Virus record (IMG/VR): IMGVR_UViG_3300025133_000029
Span: 62,001-126,000 of that record
Source: a virus
Reading direction: 5' to 3' (one strand)
DNA: 64,000 nucleotides
The translations under genes and the position numbers were made by a program. Each line of letters begins with the position of its first letter. The first letter of the stretch is position 1. The notes beneath the pieces are model-generated. The model saw nothing but the letters and a program-made list of their open reading frames with translations, was not told the DNA's origin and made no database searches. This document shows, piece after piece, positions 6,899-15,536 of this stretch.

Positions 6899-9436
6899 AT
6901 GAGTACCACACAGCCCTTTAATCCTGATTGCAAGTTTATTATGTATGACTTTGCGGCTCGTCCCAAAGCTTACTTCGTCGCGGAGGAGTTGGATGTGAAG
7001 CCACCCGACCCTGGGGAGACAACAATGCGGGATGCGGCACATCACGTCATTGTTGTGGATCGATCAGGATCGATGTGGGGGGAGATGAAGTCGTTGAAAA
7101 ACACACTCCTGAAGCTTCTCACTCTTCAGGAGTATCGGGACAAGGCGCTCAAGGTGTCTTTGATTTCTTATTCGGGAGTTCGCGATCTGACTCTCCACTT
7201 TGAGAAGGTGGATGTCGCGGACATTATGGAGATGGACTCTCCATACCAAAAAGAAATCAAAAGCATCCGGGTCACGGGCTTGACTTGTATCAGTCAGGCG
7301 ATGCAAATGGCAGAGGGCTTAGTCGAGGATGGAGAGTTGACGTGTATCACTCTTCACACAGACGGCTACGCCAACGATCACTCCCCACGAGATGAAAGGA
7401 GAAAGTTGCGGGAGATCTGCAACCGACTGAAGGAACGCAACTGCTTCCTCAACACGATTGCATACTCGCGGTATAGCGACTTCCCGCTTATGGCGGAACT
7501 GGCGAACATGGTTTCGGGTTCTTGTGTGAAGGCACAGAGCGCAGCGGATGTGTATGACAGCTTGTATCAAACATCTTCTCTCTTGGCTCAAAGCGCTCCC
7601 CCGACGTTGGTCTTTCCTGATGGAAACGATTTCGAGCAGCAAGTGTATGTGGAGTGGGGGGGGAGAAAGGTCATCGGAAGCAACGGTGAGCTTGTTATCA
7701 GGGGTGTAGACTCCTGCGGTGATGTTAAGCTCTATCGCTATCAAGAGGTGTCTCAAAAAGAGTATGAATACTCGGATGCCTTCGACTGCCTCACGGGCTG
7801 GACGGATGACATCTTCCCGATATTGGCTTTTGTGCGATATTGTATTGCGTCGGGCCAACTGAATCGAGCGAAGTTTCTTTTGTTTTCGACTCTGAATATG
7901 ACGCTCTCTGATCGTCATGCAGCAGCGTTGGACAGTGAAAGGATTGCGGCGTTCGCCACAGACGTTGATGCGGCTCTCTTTGACAACTCGATGCCCGACA
8001 ATCACATCTTCGCGGACGAGATGGCCCCGAGTGACATGGTTTCGATTTTGGAGCTTGCAGAGCTTCTGAGTGAATACTCGGACGCCATCGAAATCAACAA
8101 AGAAGCGCTCTTCGAAGTGTACAACAAGAGAAGCGTGAAGCGTGTTCCGGGGAAGATTGACCCGTTGGGGAAATATATCCCGCCTCGCTTCAAGCTTCGC
8201 CCAAAGAACTCCAGTGATGAGTATTTCTCGATTCGGGGTGTGGAGTGCAACGAGTCGTCGGCCACCATTAATCTTCTCTTCTCGTATGAAGCGGATCTTG
8301 TGGAACAGGATGCGGGAGAGAATATCGTGGGGGTTGTCGAGGAGGTTTCCAGTGTTCGTTTGAACAATTTGCGCGATTATCGAAACTATACGCTGGTGGG
8401 CGACGGTCTACTGGCGGTACCGCATCTGCAGGTGAGGTTTCGATCCAAGAAAGCCTTTGCGGCTCTCGAGAGAGCGGGTCTGGTGGATGGTCCATGGAAT
8501 CCATCGGAAGATTACATTCTGGACTTGGAACATCTTCCACTGGTCGATTTCCAGGATGCAAGCTTCGACAGTCTCTCGGGCGAGTTTGAACGGATGGCCA
8601 AGCTCAAAATGCTCGCCAAGATGCTAGAGGCAGCTTTGAAGGGTCAGTCTGATCTGTACACGCCCGAGCAGATCGCAGCTCTCGACAGTCACCACCTCAA
8701 GCCATCGCTTTTCTATTCGGGTCCTTCGATCTACAAGTATGTCAAAGATGGCCTGACGCGGGAAGCGGCACTGAGCCAGGGGGTTCTTGATACGAGAGTG
8801 AAGCACAAGGTTCTCTTTGGCACAGAGGACACGTTGTCTCTCGATAAGATTCCGAGTGCCAACGCCTTCCTCCGGGCCTATTTCACAGTGACCGATGCGA
8901 AGGGGCAGTTGGTTGACAAGCCCACGGTGCAGGATGCCTTGGCCCCTAATGCGATGGTGGGTTGGAAGGTCTTGAGTTCGCGCAAAAAGGTGACGCGGCT
9001 CGACGATATGTTGAAGCCACTCGCCGCCTCCTTCTTTGGCATTGACACGCCCTACGAAGTGTTGTCGGTTCTTCGAAGCAGCAGCCTGAATCATCTCACA
9101 GATGACTTCGAAGACTTTAGCAATCGAGACGAATCGACAATCCTGGATGACCTTGTTGAGTTTTTGACTCAAATGAAGCGAGACGTCAAAGGGGTTATCG
9201 ATCGAGTCTACCGCGACAAGATTTGCCCCATTGTGTTTTACATCGGAGCCACTGGTTTGCTCCCCGATAACTATGATGTCCCGGCTATGGGGAAAGTGGA
9301 GCTTGGGGAAGTTTGCCCCAATATCAAAACGGGCAAAAAGGAAGAGGACGCCATCTTCTTCAAAGTAGATGATGTTCTTCTCACGGTCTACACGGAAGTA
9401 GCCGAGTTCTCCAGGGAACAAGCCGCCTCGAATTAG
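6899..9436 (+). CDS. Large vWA domain protein
   Basis: 845 aa. The vWA domain occupies about residues 45-240 with a complete MIDAS: DRSGS (54-58), Thr129 in GLTCISQA and Asp155 in LHTDGYAND. The remaining ~600 residues are soluble and mixed alpha/beta and were not recognised. No signal peptide or membrane span. The chosen ATG has AGGAG 10 nt upstream; an in-frame ATG at 6866 lacks an SD. Codon use is more GC-rich than flanking genes. Its place between TerY-like vWA, PP2C and kinase genes suggests it is part of the same phosphorylation system, perhaps its effector or substrate platform. Confidence 0.8.
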   Translation: MSTTQPFNPDCKFIMYDFAARPKAYFVAEELDVKPPDPGETTMRDAAHHVIVVDRSGSMWGEMKSLKNTLLKLLTLQEYRDKALKVSLISYSGVRDLTLHFEKVDVADIMEMDSPYQKEIKSIRVTGLTCISQAMQMAEGLVEDGELTCITLHTDGYANDHSPRDERRKLREICNRLKERNCFLNTIAYSRYSDFPLMAELANMVSGSCVKAQSAADVYDSLYQTSSLLAQSAPPTLVFPDGNDFEQQVYVEWGGRKVIGSNGELVIRGVDSCGDVKLYRYQEVSQKEYEYSDAFDCLTGWTDDIFPILAFVRYCIASGQLNRAKFLLFSTLNMTLSDRHAAALDSERIAAFATDVDAALFDNSMPDNHIFADEMAPSDMVSILELAELLSEYSDAIEINKEALFEVYNKRSVKRVPGKIDPLGKYIPPRFKLRPKNSSDEYFSIRGVECNESSATINLLFSYEADLVEQDAGENIVGVVEEVSSVRLNNLRDYRNYTLVGDGLLAVPHLQVRFRSKKAFAALERAGLVDGPWNPSEDYILDLEHLPLVDFQDASFDSLSGEFERMAKLKMLAKMLEAALKGQSDLYTPEQIAALDSHHLKPSLFYSGPSIYKYVKDGLTREAALSQGVLDTRVKHKVLFGTEDTLSLDKIPSANAFLRAYFTVTDAKGQLVDKPTVQDALAPNAMVGWKVLSSRKKVTRLDDMLKPLAASFFGIDTPYEVLSVLRSSSLNHLTDDFEDFSNRDESTILDDLVEFLTQMKRDVKGVIDRVYRDKICPIVFYIGATGLLPDNYDVPAMGKVELGEVCPNIKTGKKEEDAIFFKVDDVLLTVYTEVAEFSREQAASN

Positions 9437-9495
9437 ATCCGATTTTTCTATTTCGGGTTTTGTTGAGCGGGTAAGTCTTTTACTTTAGAGATGTA

Positions 9496-9530
9496 AAATC
9501 TTTAGAGTCTAAAGATTTGCCCGTTTTTTT
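9496..9530 (+). terminator. Palindrome copy 3 with T run (terminator-like)
   Basis: Perfect core 9499-9515 (centre G), AAA/TTT extension to 9496-9518, then four bases and eight T. A weak outer CGGG/CCCG clamp (about 9476 and 9520) could close it. The T run touches the SD of the PP2C gene, so it may act as an attenuator. Confidence 0.7.
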
Positions 9531-9541
9531 TGGAGTTGCAA

Positions 9542-10498
9542 ATGGCAGTGGTGCGTGATGTAGATAGTTTTTTTCGCCGAGGTTCTACACATAAGATTTG
9601 TGAAGATTATGCGTGGAGTGGTTTCTTCAATCGCGGAGGCGGGGCTGATGATATAGGAAGATCTTTAGTGGTCGTTTCCGATGGATGCTCTACTTCCCCC
9701 TTTACAGATTTTGGTGCTAGGTTATTGGTAAGATCTCTTATGAATAGAGTCGCTTCTTGGGGTGAATATATAAATATGGAGTGGCTTATTGAACAAGCCC
9801 ATGGGCTTGTTCTGTCCATGAAGATGCCTTCCGATTGTTTGAATGCGACTTTGCTTTATGCTCTTGAAAATAATAAAGGCGATATAAATGTGGGGATTTC
9901 GGGTGATGGCATGGTTCTGGCGAAGTTGCGCTATTCGGGCGAGTGGAAGTGGTTAGATGTTTCTTTTTCTGGAAACTGTCCTGCCTATCTTCATTACCTT
10001 GCCCACTATGAACACTTGAAAGGATTTGCGAATGTAGTTGTCGGTAATCTGCCGACAACTAATGGAGATGAAGACCTGTCAACGCCCCTGGGAGTAAGGT
10101 ATTGCAAAGGGACATTAGTCGAAGAGATCGATTCAATCCCAGAGGTTGAAGATGTTCTCTGCGTTTTTCGTGAATCAGATGAAGGAGATTTCGCAGATTT
10201 TCAAGATCGTTACTCATTGTCTTTCACTCTTGATTCGGATAGGTACTCCTCTGTTTTGATAGCGACAGATGGATTGTCTAGTTTTTTCACATCTGGATTA
10301 ACTAGAGATAATTTACAATCTCTTTTTGAGGACTTGGTTATCAGACAAGTAACAAAGATAAGGAGTTTTCGAGGTGAGTTTCTTCAACGCCGAATGCGCA
10401 AGTTTATTGATAAATATTGTGTGGATCGTCTAATAACGCACAGTGATGATGTTGCCATTGCGGGGTTATTTATGCCCAAAGGAAAAAGTAATGTCTAA
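9542..10498 (+). CDS. PP2C-family Ser/Thr phosphatase
   Basis: 318 aa metal-dependent protein phosphatase of the PP2C-like type. Motifs: CEDYAW (20-25, first metal Asp), VVVSDGCS (43-50, the DG metal motif), GISGDGMV, LIATDGLSSF (about 239-248), HSDDVAIAG (about 301-309, final metal Asp pair). The short form without membrane or sensor domains is that of the PP2C in TerY-P cassettes, where it counteracts the neighbouring kinase. ATG is 6 nt after GGAG, immediately behind the hairpin/T run at 9496. Its end overlaps the next start by 8 nt. Confidence 0.85.
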   Translation: MAVVRDVDSFFRRGSTHKICEDYAWSGFFNRGGGADDIGRSLVVVSDGCSTSPFTDFGARLLVRSLMNRVASWGEYINMEWLIEQAHGLVLSMKMPSDCLNATLLYALENNKGDINVGISGDGMVLAKLRYSGEWKWLDVSFSGNCPAYLHYLAHYEHLKGFANVVVGNLPTTNGDEDLSTPLGVRYCKGTLVEEIDSIPEVEDVLCVFRESDEGDFADFQDRYSLSFTLDSDRYSSVLIATDGLSSFFTSGLTRDNLQSLFEDLVIRQVTKIRSFRGEFLQRRMRKFIDKYCVDRLITHSDDVAIAGLFMPKGKSNV

Positions 10499-10955
10499 AG
10501 AAAGATCTATTGTTTCGAAGAGGTGTTTTTTTCGGTTCAGTAGTGTATGGGGTGCGACAGCTACGGACTTGGACACTTTTATCAATCATTGGATCGCGTT
10601 GCGAGATGCAATAGTTTCTGAACAAGGAAAAGATTACCCAGACACTCCGAGTCCGTATTTAGAAAATGAGATTTATTTCTGTCCCGATAGTGCAGAGTGT
10701 CCAGAATGCGGAACAAACTCAGAGCCGATGTTGATTACAGCCTACGACAGGTTAGAAACGGATGAAGAGTTCGAGAATCGTGTGGGGGTAGAGGAAGTAG
10801 AAAAACAAACAAGAGCATTAGTAGAGAAGGAGAGATTGAAACGAGATCTTGCATCAGCTTCGCAACTTCTTTTGAGCCATGGCTATGAAGTCATAGTGCC
10901 TTTTGTCGAATCAAAAGATGTGGCTTGTATAGTAAATGATTCGGACGAATCTTGA
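10491..10955 (+). CDS. Small Cys-motif protein inside kinase/phosphatase cassette
   Basis: 154 aa; ATG overlaps the PP2C stop by 8 nt and has AAGGA upstream, so translation is likely coupled. CPDSAECPECG gives a C-x6-C-x2-C set that may bind zinc with another ligand. The C-terminal half (about 90-135) is charged and helical, coiled-coil-like. Not recognised. Its place between phosphatase and kinase suggests an adaptor or substrate of that pair (inference). Confidence 0.65.
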   Translation: MSKERSIVSKRCFFRFSSVWGATATDLDTFINHWIALRDAIVSEQGKDYPDTPSPYLENEIYFCPDSAECPECGTNSEPMLITAYDRLETDEEFENRVGVEEVEKQTRALVEKERLKRDLASASQLLLSHGYEVIVPFVESKDVACIVNDSDES

Positions 10956-10976
10956 ATATTATGGAGACTTAGACAG

Positions 10977-12734
10977 TTGCGGATTTATTTAGAAGGTGGT
11001 GGATATATAAATTTAAATCAAAGTCACTATGTCGGAGGAGGTGGCGAGGGTGATGTTTATACAAAGAATGGAGTTGCGTATAAAATTTATCACAATCCTA
11101 TAAAAATGATTCCATTGGGAAAAGTGACAGAATTATCAGTTTTGCGTAATTCGTGTTTCATAAAGCCCGAATCAATTATTTTCGATAAAAAGAAAAACCC
11201 TTTGGGATATGCTATGCGCTTTGTACAGGGCGGGATACCCTTATGTTCTATTTTTCCTCCGTCTTATAGAAAAAGGCATTCTATCACTCACGATCAGATC
11301 TATGAGCTTATTGGAGAATTGAGTGTGGGGATTTCGCTTGCGCACAAAGAAGGGATTATTTTAGTTGATCTCAATGAAATGAATTTCCTGGTGTCGCCTG
11401 ATTTCTCGTCTGTTTGGTTTATTGACGCAGACAGCTATCAGACCCCTTCTTTTCCAGGCACTGCTATCATGGAGTCGATCCGCGATTGGAGCAGCAATGT
11501 TTTTACAGAGCTATCGGATTGGTTTAGTTTTGCGGTGATTTCTTTTCAGATGTTTACGGGCATTCATCCTTTTAGAGGTAAATATAAGGGACCTAAAGAG
11601 CAATATAGAAAGAAATTGCCCTCTGACACAGAAGGGGATGATTTTGCGATAACAAGGCGGCGCATGAAGGATAATATCTCTGTTTTCGATCCAGATGTGG
11701 GAGTTCCACGAGTGGCGTATCCCTTTGATGTTATACCTGATGATTTTCTTGATTGGTATAAGAAGATTTTTGTTAGAGGTGAGCGCCTTCTACCGCCAAC
11801 ATTAGTAGGGGATGTGATTTTTATTGCTCCTCAAATAACGAATCTGGAAAGCACCGACAGGCTTGTCGTCCAGCTGTGGCATTCTTTTGGAAAAGATATT
11901 TTAGATATCGTTCAGGATTCTTTGGGCAATAGATCCTTTATAAAGTTACCGGGTGAGGTTTTCGAAGAAAGACGATTTATTCATGCCCACACTTGCGGCC
12001 AAGTGGCATTGACTAGGAGTGGTTGTCCTATCGAAGTATTCCTATATAAGGATGATGGATTAAATAAAATTAGAATTTCTATTTTGAGCAATGATCTGAC
12101 GTTTACAGATGGGGATAGGATTAAATATTTGGATGTCGCGGCAGAATCTATTTCTGTCTATGAAGGAAATGCTTATGCAAAGTGCGGCAGTTCAATTATT
12201 CGCATCGACTGCGCTGCCGGGAAGATCCCAATCTTCCCACATGTTACTGACGTGCTCCCACATGCTTCTTATTTATTTAGTGGAGGAGTTCTGCAGAATC
12301 TTCTTGGTTCGGCTTACGTTTCTTTGTTTGTGAATATAAAGGAAACGCACCAAATAAGATTGGGAGAATTGGATGGCTATCAAATCATCGAAGCCAAATT
12401 TGATAGAAGAGTGCTTATTGTTAGGGCAAACAAGGACGGAAAGCTGAATCGCCTTGTCTTTAGATTCGCAGATGATTTCTCAGATTATGATGTTCGTTTG
12501 GTAAAAGATATTGCGAATGTGGGGATTAATTTTGTTGTTTTAGATTCAGGTGTTTGTGTTTTGATGGACGAAGAAGAGAACATCGAAGTTTTTCGTTCGA
12601 AACCGGGAAAGATACAGGTTATGAAAGTTGAAGATGATTCTTTGGGTGGGGATATGAGATTGATTCGATGGGGAGGGAAGTTGGGATTTACTAGGGGTAG
12701 CGGTCTCTATACTTTGTCTATGAAGTCAATTTGA
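10977..12734 (+). CDS. Protein kinase of vWA/PP2C/kinase triad type
   Basis: 585 aa from a TTG start with GGAG 11 nt upstream. Residues 1-290 form a protein kinase domain: glycine loop GGGGEGDVY (20-28), VAYK Lys36, catalytic loop VDLNEMNFLV (Asp about 132, Asn about 137), and FIDADSYQ in the DFG place. SDWFSFAVISFQMFTGIHPF matches the helix-F region typical of kinases in TerY-P triads. The C-terminal ~295 residues are beta-rich with repeating strands, possibly a propeller-like sensor or substrate-binding module; they lack the Zn-ribbon or helix-hairpin-helix tail seen in some bacterial members. It ends the plus-strand cassette. Catalytic residues look intact; targets unknown. Confidence 0.8.
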   Translation: MRIYLEGGGYINLNQSHYVGGGGEGDVYTKNGVAYKIYHNPIKMIPLGKVTELSVLRNSCFIKPESIIFDKKKNPLGYAMRFVQGGIPLCSIFPPSYRKRHSITHDQIYELIGELSVGISLAHKEGIILVDLNEMNFLVSPDFSSVWFIDADSYQTPSFPGTAIMESIRDWSSNVFTELSDWFSFAVISFQMFTGIHPFRGKYKGPKEQYRKKLPSDTEGDDFAITRRRMKDNISVFDPDVGVPRVAYPFDVIPDDFLDWYKKIFVRGERLLPPTLVGDVIFIAPQITNLESTDRLVVQLWHSFGKDILDIVQDSLGNRSFIKLPGEVFEERRFIHAHTCGQVALTRSGCPIEVFLYKDDGLNKIRISILSNDLTFTDGDRIKYLDVAAESISVYEGNAYAKCGSSIIRIDCAAGKIPIFPHVTDVLPHASYLFSGGVLQNLLGSAYVSLFVNIKETHQIRLGELDGYQIIEAKFDRRVLIVRANKDGKLNRLVFRFADDFSDYDVRLVKDIANVGINFVVLDSGVCVLMDEEENIEVFRSKPGKIQVMKVEDDSLGGDMRLIRWGGKLGFTRGSGLYTLSMKSI

Positions 12735-12757
12735 TCATGGTTGCGTATGTGTGATTT

Positions 12758-13747
12758 TTATTTGGCATCTAGCCGCAGGCGGATGAGGGTGGCGTCCGCG
12801 GGTGCCCCTGTGTTTTTAAAGTTACTAAAGCTAATCACGGCGTTAGTTTGTTCCACGCCGAGGAGGAGATCGCCACTTTTGTCATAGGTTATATGGCCGT
12901 GGAGATTCATGTCTTCGATATTGGGCCAGCCACCCGAGTAGGTGCCTGAGCGGAAGAAGATTCCTCGTTTGGTTTGTTCGATGCACATTACGTCGTCGGT
13001 AAGGTGTAAACCACTGCTGGTGAAGCCATTTGCCCCACCTGCGGACCCGTGGTAGATCCCCCATTGATCGTTGTTACCACCATCATGTCGGAAGATGCTA
13101 CCGGCCATGAGTTCGCCGCCGACGCCACCTTGCCGTTCCAACATCATCATAAAAGAGTCCCAGTTGTTGACCGGAACAAAGGAGAAGTGGGACCAGATCC
13201 GTAGCAGATTATTGGCGGCGTTATAACTGGGCCAGAGCGAAGAGATCAAGGCGTAGAGGTGGGGAGAACTGCGGTTCCCATAATCATAGGTCCCGGTGGC
13301 GGTATCCCATACAATTCCTGTTGAACCATCTATATCTAGAGCAGTGGCGTTGTTCAGATCTTCGGCTTGCCATGTTTTACCGTCGATGGTGACAGCCCCG
13401 GAGGCAGCTGGGCTCAGAAGATCCTTAATGTCTAAAGCGGGAAGCGCAGAGAAGTCCACACTGTATTTTGTATTCCATCCAGGAGGAATTGGCGTTGGTG
13501 GCGTTACTAACCATCTGCCGGGATCCATCGCCGCTATTGCCCCTGGTCGGATTACGGTTAGACCGTCGTCTGTAGCGGTGGAACTGTCTTCGTAGTGAAA
13601 CAATTGGTTTAAAGACTCAACATAAATCAATTGTTTATCTTTTTGTCCCGTCACTAAACGAAGTGCAGCAGCGTCGACTGCGCCATCGTGAAGGTCGTCG
13701 CTACCGCCGCTCCCTTGTAGTGTTCCATCTATGTAGATAGGCGACAT
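12758..13747 (-). CDS. Fibre / receptor-binding-type protein with lectin-like domain
   Basis: 329 aa on the minus strand, alone among plus-strand genes. The N-terminus (GAVDAAALRLVTG, then ATDDGLTVIRP and PGRWLV) matches a module common in phage fibre and head-fibre proteins. About residues 150-329 are beta-rich and Gly/Trp-containing (LLRIWSHFSFVPVNNW, GTYSGGWPNIEDM), like a concanavalin-type jelly roll. The chosen ATG has an AGAGAG SD; the frame is open 28 codons further but without a better start. GC content is higher than the adjacent gap. Probably a virion adhesin; the fold is by pattern only. Confidence 0.6.
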   Translation of the reverse strand: MSPIYIDGTLQGSGGSDDLHDGAVDAAALRLVTGQKDKQLIYVESLNQLFHYEDSSTATDDGLTVIRPGAIAAMDPGRWLVTPPTPIPPGWNTKYSVDFSALPALDIKDLLSPAASGAVTIDGKTWQAEDLNNATALDIDGSTGIVWDTATGTYDYGNRSSPHLYALISSLWPSYNAANNLLRIWSHFSFVPVNNWDSFMMMLERQGGVGGELMAGSIFRHDGGNNDQWGIYHGSAGGANGFTSSGLHLTDDVMCIEQTKRGIFFRSGTYSGGWPNIEDMNLHGHITYDKSGDLLLGVEQTNAVISFSNFKNTGAPADATLIRLRLDAK

Positions 13748-13865
13748 GTTCGACTCTCTTTTTGCTATGACGTCGTAGGTAATGTTCTCACATGATTGCT
13801 TTGGACAATATGGGAGCGCACCACCTACCACGCAGTGCTGAAAAAACTAAAACTACTCGTCAATG

Positions 13866-13978
13866 AGACTATCACAAAACCTATTGCAGCACAACGATTG
13901 ACCAGATTACTGTGATTGCCTATTCTACGGCCCTCTACTAGGAAAGTGACTGGGAGTTGGTTGTTTTTGTGATAGTAT
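13866..13978. promoter_or_regulatory. Divergent extended -10 promoter pair (inverted repeat)
   Basis: ACTATCACAAAA (13868-13879) and TTTTGTGATAGT (13965-13976) are perfect inverted copies, 85 nt apart. Read outward each gives TTTTGTGATAGTnT, containing TG-A-TAGTnT like an extended -10. The leftward copy has TTGTGC at a 17-nt spacing and points at the fibre gene; the rightward copy points at the gap and the DHH gene. Confidence 0.4.
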
Positions 13979-14215
13979 TTTTTCTAGTGGCAGATATTGT
14001 TTTTCTGAACTTGCTTTTATATCCTCTTTAAAAAAAGATAGAAGAGCAGGCACCAAGGGGAGAGTGCTTAGTTAGTAATATCTTGTCGTGATTATATTGC
14101 TCTCTAATTTTTTCCACATGGTTTCGGTTTGGCTTTTTCATTATAGAAGGTGGTTACCCTAAAGGTATTGCCAAGAAATATAGAGAAGTGAAAACGGTAT
14201 TGTCTTGATGTCTGT

Positions 14216-14252
14216 AGCCCTTTCGACTTTGGTTAAGAGGGCTTTTCTTTTG
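14216..14252 (+). terminator. Candidate terminator in intergenic gap
   Basis: AGCCCT (14216-14221) pairs with AGGGCT (14238-14243), 16-nt loop with partial inner pairing, followed by TTTTCTTTTG. It lies upstream of the DHH gene with no ORF before it, so it would end a short RNA begun near 13985. Confidence 0.4.
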
Positions 14253-14274
14253 TTGTTTATGAGTTGTGTTTATT

Positions 14275-14291
14275 TCTTTAGACTCTAAAGA
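14275..14291. repeat. Dispersed palindrome copy 4
   Basis: Perfect 17-bp core (centre C) with no flanking symmetry, 131 nt before the DHH phosphoesterase start. Confidence 0.9.
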
Positions 14292-14422
14292 TTTTTAAAA
14301 TGTCTTTTTGACATCTTTTCTTTTTCTTCGCGAAAATCGATGAGTGTCTCACCTTGGCCCTGTGTTTATCTTTTATAGTGTATAAGATTCTTATGGAGTC
14401 ATCATAAAATACGAGGTTTTTG

Positions 14423-15532
14423 ATGAGTAATAAAGAAGATGTGATGCTTCGGTATCAAAAGATGGTAGAGGTCTTACGAAAAAATCCTGGCAAATATGTG
14501 TTTTTGATTGCGCAAGTGGATCCAGATGCTTTGGGATCCACCGTGGCTTTGAAGGAGTTATTAGAATATGTCACTTCTGAGTTCGAAGATGTCGGTGATG
14601 CGAAATGGTCGTTTTCATGTTGTTATGCAGGAGGAATAGGGCATCCGCAGAATCGATGTATTTTTACAAAATATAATCTTGGTACAAGTATTCGTCTATT
14701 AGAGGAATCTTTACCTCTCATTATTTCTTCCCATGCCAATGAGGTGAAATATATTTTGGTTGATTCTTCGGATATGTTGGATCAACGACTCCCCGAATTT
14801 CTCCGTGAGGAACGTCCACTCATTATTGTGGATCATCATCGTGGCTCCACTCTCGAGGATGGGGATGACGTTATGTATTGGATTGAGGACTTGGGTTCTG
14901 CCAGTACAATGGTTTTTGAATTAATGCATGAAGGGGCAAACTTTTTTGATGACATCTTACGGAATCGACCAGAAAGACGTGAGCAGCTTGCGGATCTTTT
15001 GGCTTTAGGGATTTATATAGATACGCATGATATGCGAACTGGATCCAGGCGTGATCTGGCGGCATTCAATTTACTGGGGGAGTGGAGAAGTAATATTCAT
15101 GTGGCAACGGATTATCCCCTGCCTCCTAGTTATTTTGCCAACTTGCGGACAGCGTTGGAGACGATGCGACGTGAGGATCATATACTGGTGGCTAATTTGG
15201 GAGTTATTGAATCGCGATGCGCGGACGACATCGCGGTTATCTCGGATGAGCTTATTCGGATGGAGGGGGTATCGCTGGTACTAACGTGGGCTGTTGTGGA
15301 TGGGAAGGTTAGAATAAGCGCTCGTGGGACGAATCTAAGTAACCCATTGGACGAGTGGCTAGCCAGTCGCTTTGGGGAGCGCAGTGGGGCTAAAATCACC
15401 CCTACAGGTAAAGGTGAAGGGGGTGCGTTGCTAGATGTGGGGATGGATTTTTGGGTAACGGCAGATACAACAAACGAGCTAGTGTCGTTGGTGGGCAAGC
15501 GAATATGTTCGTTAGCCTTCGGAAGTGATTGA
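14423..15532 (+). CDS. DHH-DHHA1 phosphoesterase (NrnA-like)
   Basis: 369 aa. DHH domain: QVDPDALGS (32-39, metal Asp pair), a conserved Asp in LVDSSD, IVDHHRGS (135-142, the DHH signature) and DTHD (about 199-202). DHHA1 domain near residues 290-340: RISARGTN followed by the GKGEGGALLDVG glycine-rich substrate motif. NrnA-type enzymes degrade 2-5 nt RNAs, pAp or linear dinucleotides with Mn2+. Likely a cytosolic nucleotide-recycling enzyme; action on a signalling nucleotide is possible but unproven. ATG is 6 nt after GAGGT. It converges on infC, with 4 nt between the stops. Confidence 0.8.
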   Translation: MSNKEDVMLRYQKMVEVLRKNPGKYVFLIAQVDPDALGSTVALKELLEYVTSEFEDVGDAKWSFSCCYAGGIGHPQNRCIFTKYNLGTSIRLLEESLPLIISSHANEVKYILVDSSDMLDQRLPEFLREERPLIIVDHHRGSTLEDGDDVMYWIEDLGSASTMVFELMHEGANFFDDILRNRPERREQLADLLALGIYIDTHDMRTGSRRDLAAFNLLGEWRSNIHVATDYPLPPSYFANLRTALETMRREDHILVANLGVIESRCADDIAVISDELIRMEGVSLVLTWAVVDGKVRISARGTNLSNPLDEWLASRFGERSGAKITPTGKGEGGALLDVGMDFWVTADTTNELVSLVGKRICSLAFGSD

Positions 15533-15536
15533 GATT

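Larger units (their letters stand above)
13748..14422. other. 675-nt gene-free region between divergent genes
   Basis: No credible ORF. It holds a 12-bp inverted repeat (13868-13879 and 13965-13976) that looks like two divergent extended -10 promoters, a hairpin with a T-rich tail at 14216-14252, palindrome copy 4 at 14275-14291, and the SD for the DHH gene. The stretch 13985-14250 could be a non-coding transcript. Confidence 0.5.

Noticed and set aside
7319-9421. Long antisense frames beneath the large vWA gene
   Set aside because: Shadows of a codon-biased gene; the sense frame has a complete MIDAS motif.
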